Assembly (NCBI RefSeq): GCF_049243985.1
Contig: NC_135381.1
Coordinates: 13,503,345-13,567,344 of the forward strand
DNA: 64,000 nt
Direction of reading: 5' to 3'
Source: Paroedura picta
Taxonomy: Eukaryota; Chordata; Lepidosauria; Squamata; Gekkonidae
Numbering within the stretch: position 1 is the stretch's first letter; every line of letters begins with the position of its first letter. Of this stretch, positions 62,819-64,000 are shown one piece after another. A program made the translations under genes and the position numbers. A model generated the notes under the pieces. It was not told the origin of the DNA. It was given only the letters and a program-made list of their open reading frames with translations, and did no database searches.

Positions 62819-64000
62819 TTTTGGAGTCTGGAATATGCAGGTGTGAGATCTAAGAAAGGATGGATTGAATCCAACCGGCTTTTCTGCTGGTGAAAAAGGA
62901 AGGAGAGGTCTAGTTTTGCAACCCACCCTTGGCCATACTGAGAATCACAGTACCAAAGCCAGGAACTATAAGAGGGATGGGAATTGGGTGAGAAAGTGTA
63001 AAAGTGGTCCCCCCAACAACTTGTGCAAGCACAGTCATGCATGTGCCATTTGATGCATGCACCAAATTCAACTTTTGCAACCTGCACCCTCATTCTCTCC
63101 AATACCAATGCAAACTATGGCATCAAAGGTGTGAGTTGTCCTCAGATACTTCCTTACTTCTACAGCTAGCTGTCTCAGATGCGTTTCAGAACCTTAGGAC
63201 ACAGGGGGTAATATAACATTGTGCCTTAAATAAAAATGAATATGATGGTCCTCCAGCTTTGATTCCCCCCCATCTCAAAATATAGACTGATTTTTCCATT
63301 TCAGAATGCAAATTTTGTGCCAGAGTTAAATGTCCCACCCTCAAGACAGTCAATGAAAACCCAGGCATTGCCACTCATTCTATCATTTTATAGTTTTGCC
63401 ACACAGATTTGGGAGTCATTTGCATCCATTTGTTGAATATTTCAAAAACTCTACATCGAATTTGTAAATGTGCATGCCATTTGAAGCATGAATTGCCATC
63501 TCTGCCAAACAAACCACCAGGGGGCAATACACACATTTGTGCACTCCCTCTCTCTCTCTCTCTCTGGCACCAGCACTCAGAGAGAGAGAGAGAGTAATTC
63601 ATGTCATTTCTTGCCTTTTCCCTCACCCACTCAAAATTCTTTCCCAGGCACCATGGTCCTCTCGCTTGACAATTTTCAAAAATTAGGTTGTTGGGTGGTG
63701 AGTGGGTGTATTTCTGCCTTCACTCTGGCTAGCACCCAGACATACCAAAGGAAGTGTCAGCCTCAGGGGAATCACCCAGTCTAGGTGAAAGTGCTCAGCA
63801 TGGGGTGGGGGGGGGGGTGCGGGAGAGAGTATGATGTCAAACTTTTAGGCTGTCAGGTTCCCCCCCCCCATGCTATGACTCGCAGCATTGTCTCTATACA
63901 TGTAGGCAGATTTCTTCCCCTCCTCTTAATGGGAACAGGATTCAATTTGCTACTTTTTAAAATGATGTTATTCTATCAGCCCACTTCATTTGCATCAAAC
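62819..64000. other. Intergenic to window end
   Basis: No gene seen. Contains a CT/AG hairpin at 63547-63594 and G runs near 63803 and C runs near 63861. Confidence 0.4.

Noticed and set aside
1-64000. Endogenous retrovirus, LTR element or CRISPR array
   Set aside because: No paired LTRs, no gag, pol or env-like coding and no regularly spaced repeats were seen; CRISPR is not expected in vertebrate DNA.

Overview
The window is vertebrate nuclear DNA: multi-exon genes with GT/AG introns, a CpG-island promoter, AATAAA poly(A) signals and dense interspersed repeats. The repeat set (a Sauria-type tRNA SINE with a BovB-style tail, 5S rRNA-derived SINEs, CR1 and L2-like LINE tails, many hAT MITEs) points to a squamate reptile. 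A gecko-like lizard is my guess; the sequence alone does not fix the species.

Layout. 1-2.6 kb is repeat-rich intergenic DNA. At 2.6-3.6 kb a CpG island covers the first coding exon of CASTOR1, the cytosolic arginine sensor for mTORC1. CASTOR1 runs on the + strand over nine coding exons (3049-22623). Its reconstructed product is 330 aa (human is 329 aa as I recall it), and its 3' UTR ends near 24.72 kb. 24.7-39.4 kb is intergenic repeat-rich DNA. A second + strand gene lies at 39411-43252. It is an IL-6-family cytokine that I identify as oncostatin M (OSM): three coding exons, 215 aa, a 1.9 kb 3' UTR with AU-rich elements, and a poly(A) signal at 45139. The order and shared orientation CASTOR1 then OSM match mammalian 22q12-type synteny. 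LIF, expected next, was not recognised before the window ends. 45.2-64 kb has no recognised gene, only one speculative three-exon frame-compatible candidate (findings).

Repeat names used below. 'pMITE' is a near-perfectly palindromic ~125-150 bp hAT MITE with ends CAGGGGTAGTCAA...TTGACTACCCCTG and 8-bp target duplications (TSDs) centred on TA. 'SINE-A' is a tRNA-derived SINE beginning GCCAGCTTGGTGTAGTGGTT and ending AACCAACTCTTCTTCTT. 'SINE-B' is a second tRNA-derived SINE whose head reads GGCTCAGTGGTAGAGCA. 'SINE-5S' is a 5S rRNA-derived SINE. 'R1' is an unnamed dispersed repeat whose antisense strand begins near GGGATGCCA and ends near GGCAACCCT. 'R2' is an unnamed dispersed repeat containing AAAGTTTGAGTCCAATAGCACC. 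The two genes are not known to share a pathway; CASTOR1 acts in nutrient sensing and OSM in gp130/STAT cytokine signalling. No retrovirus or LTR element was recognised.
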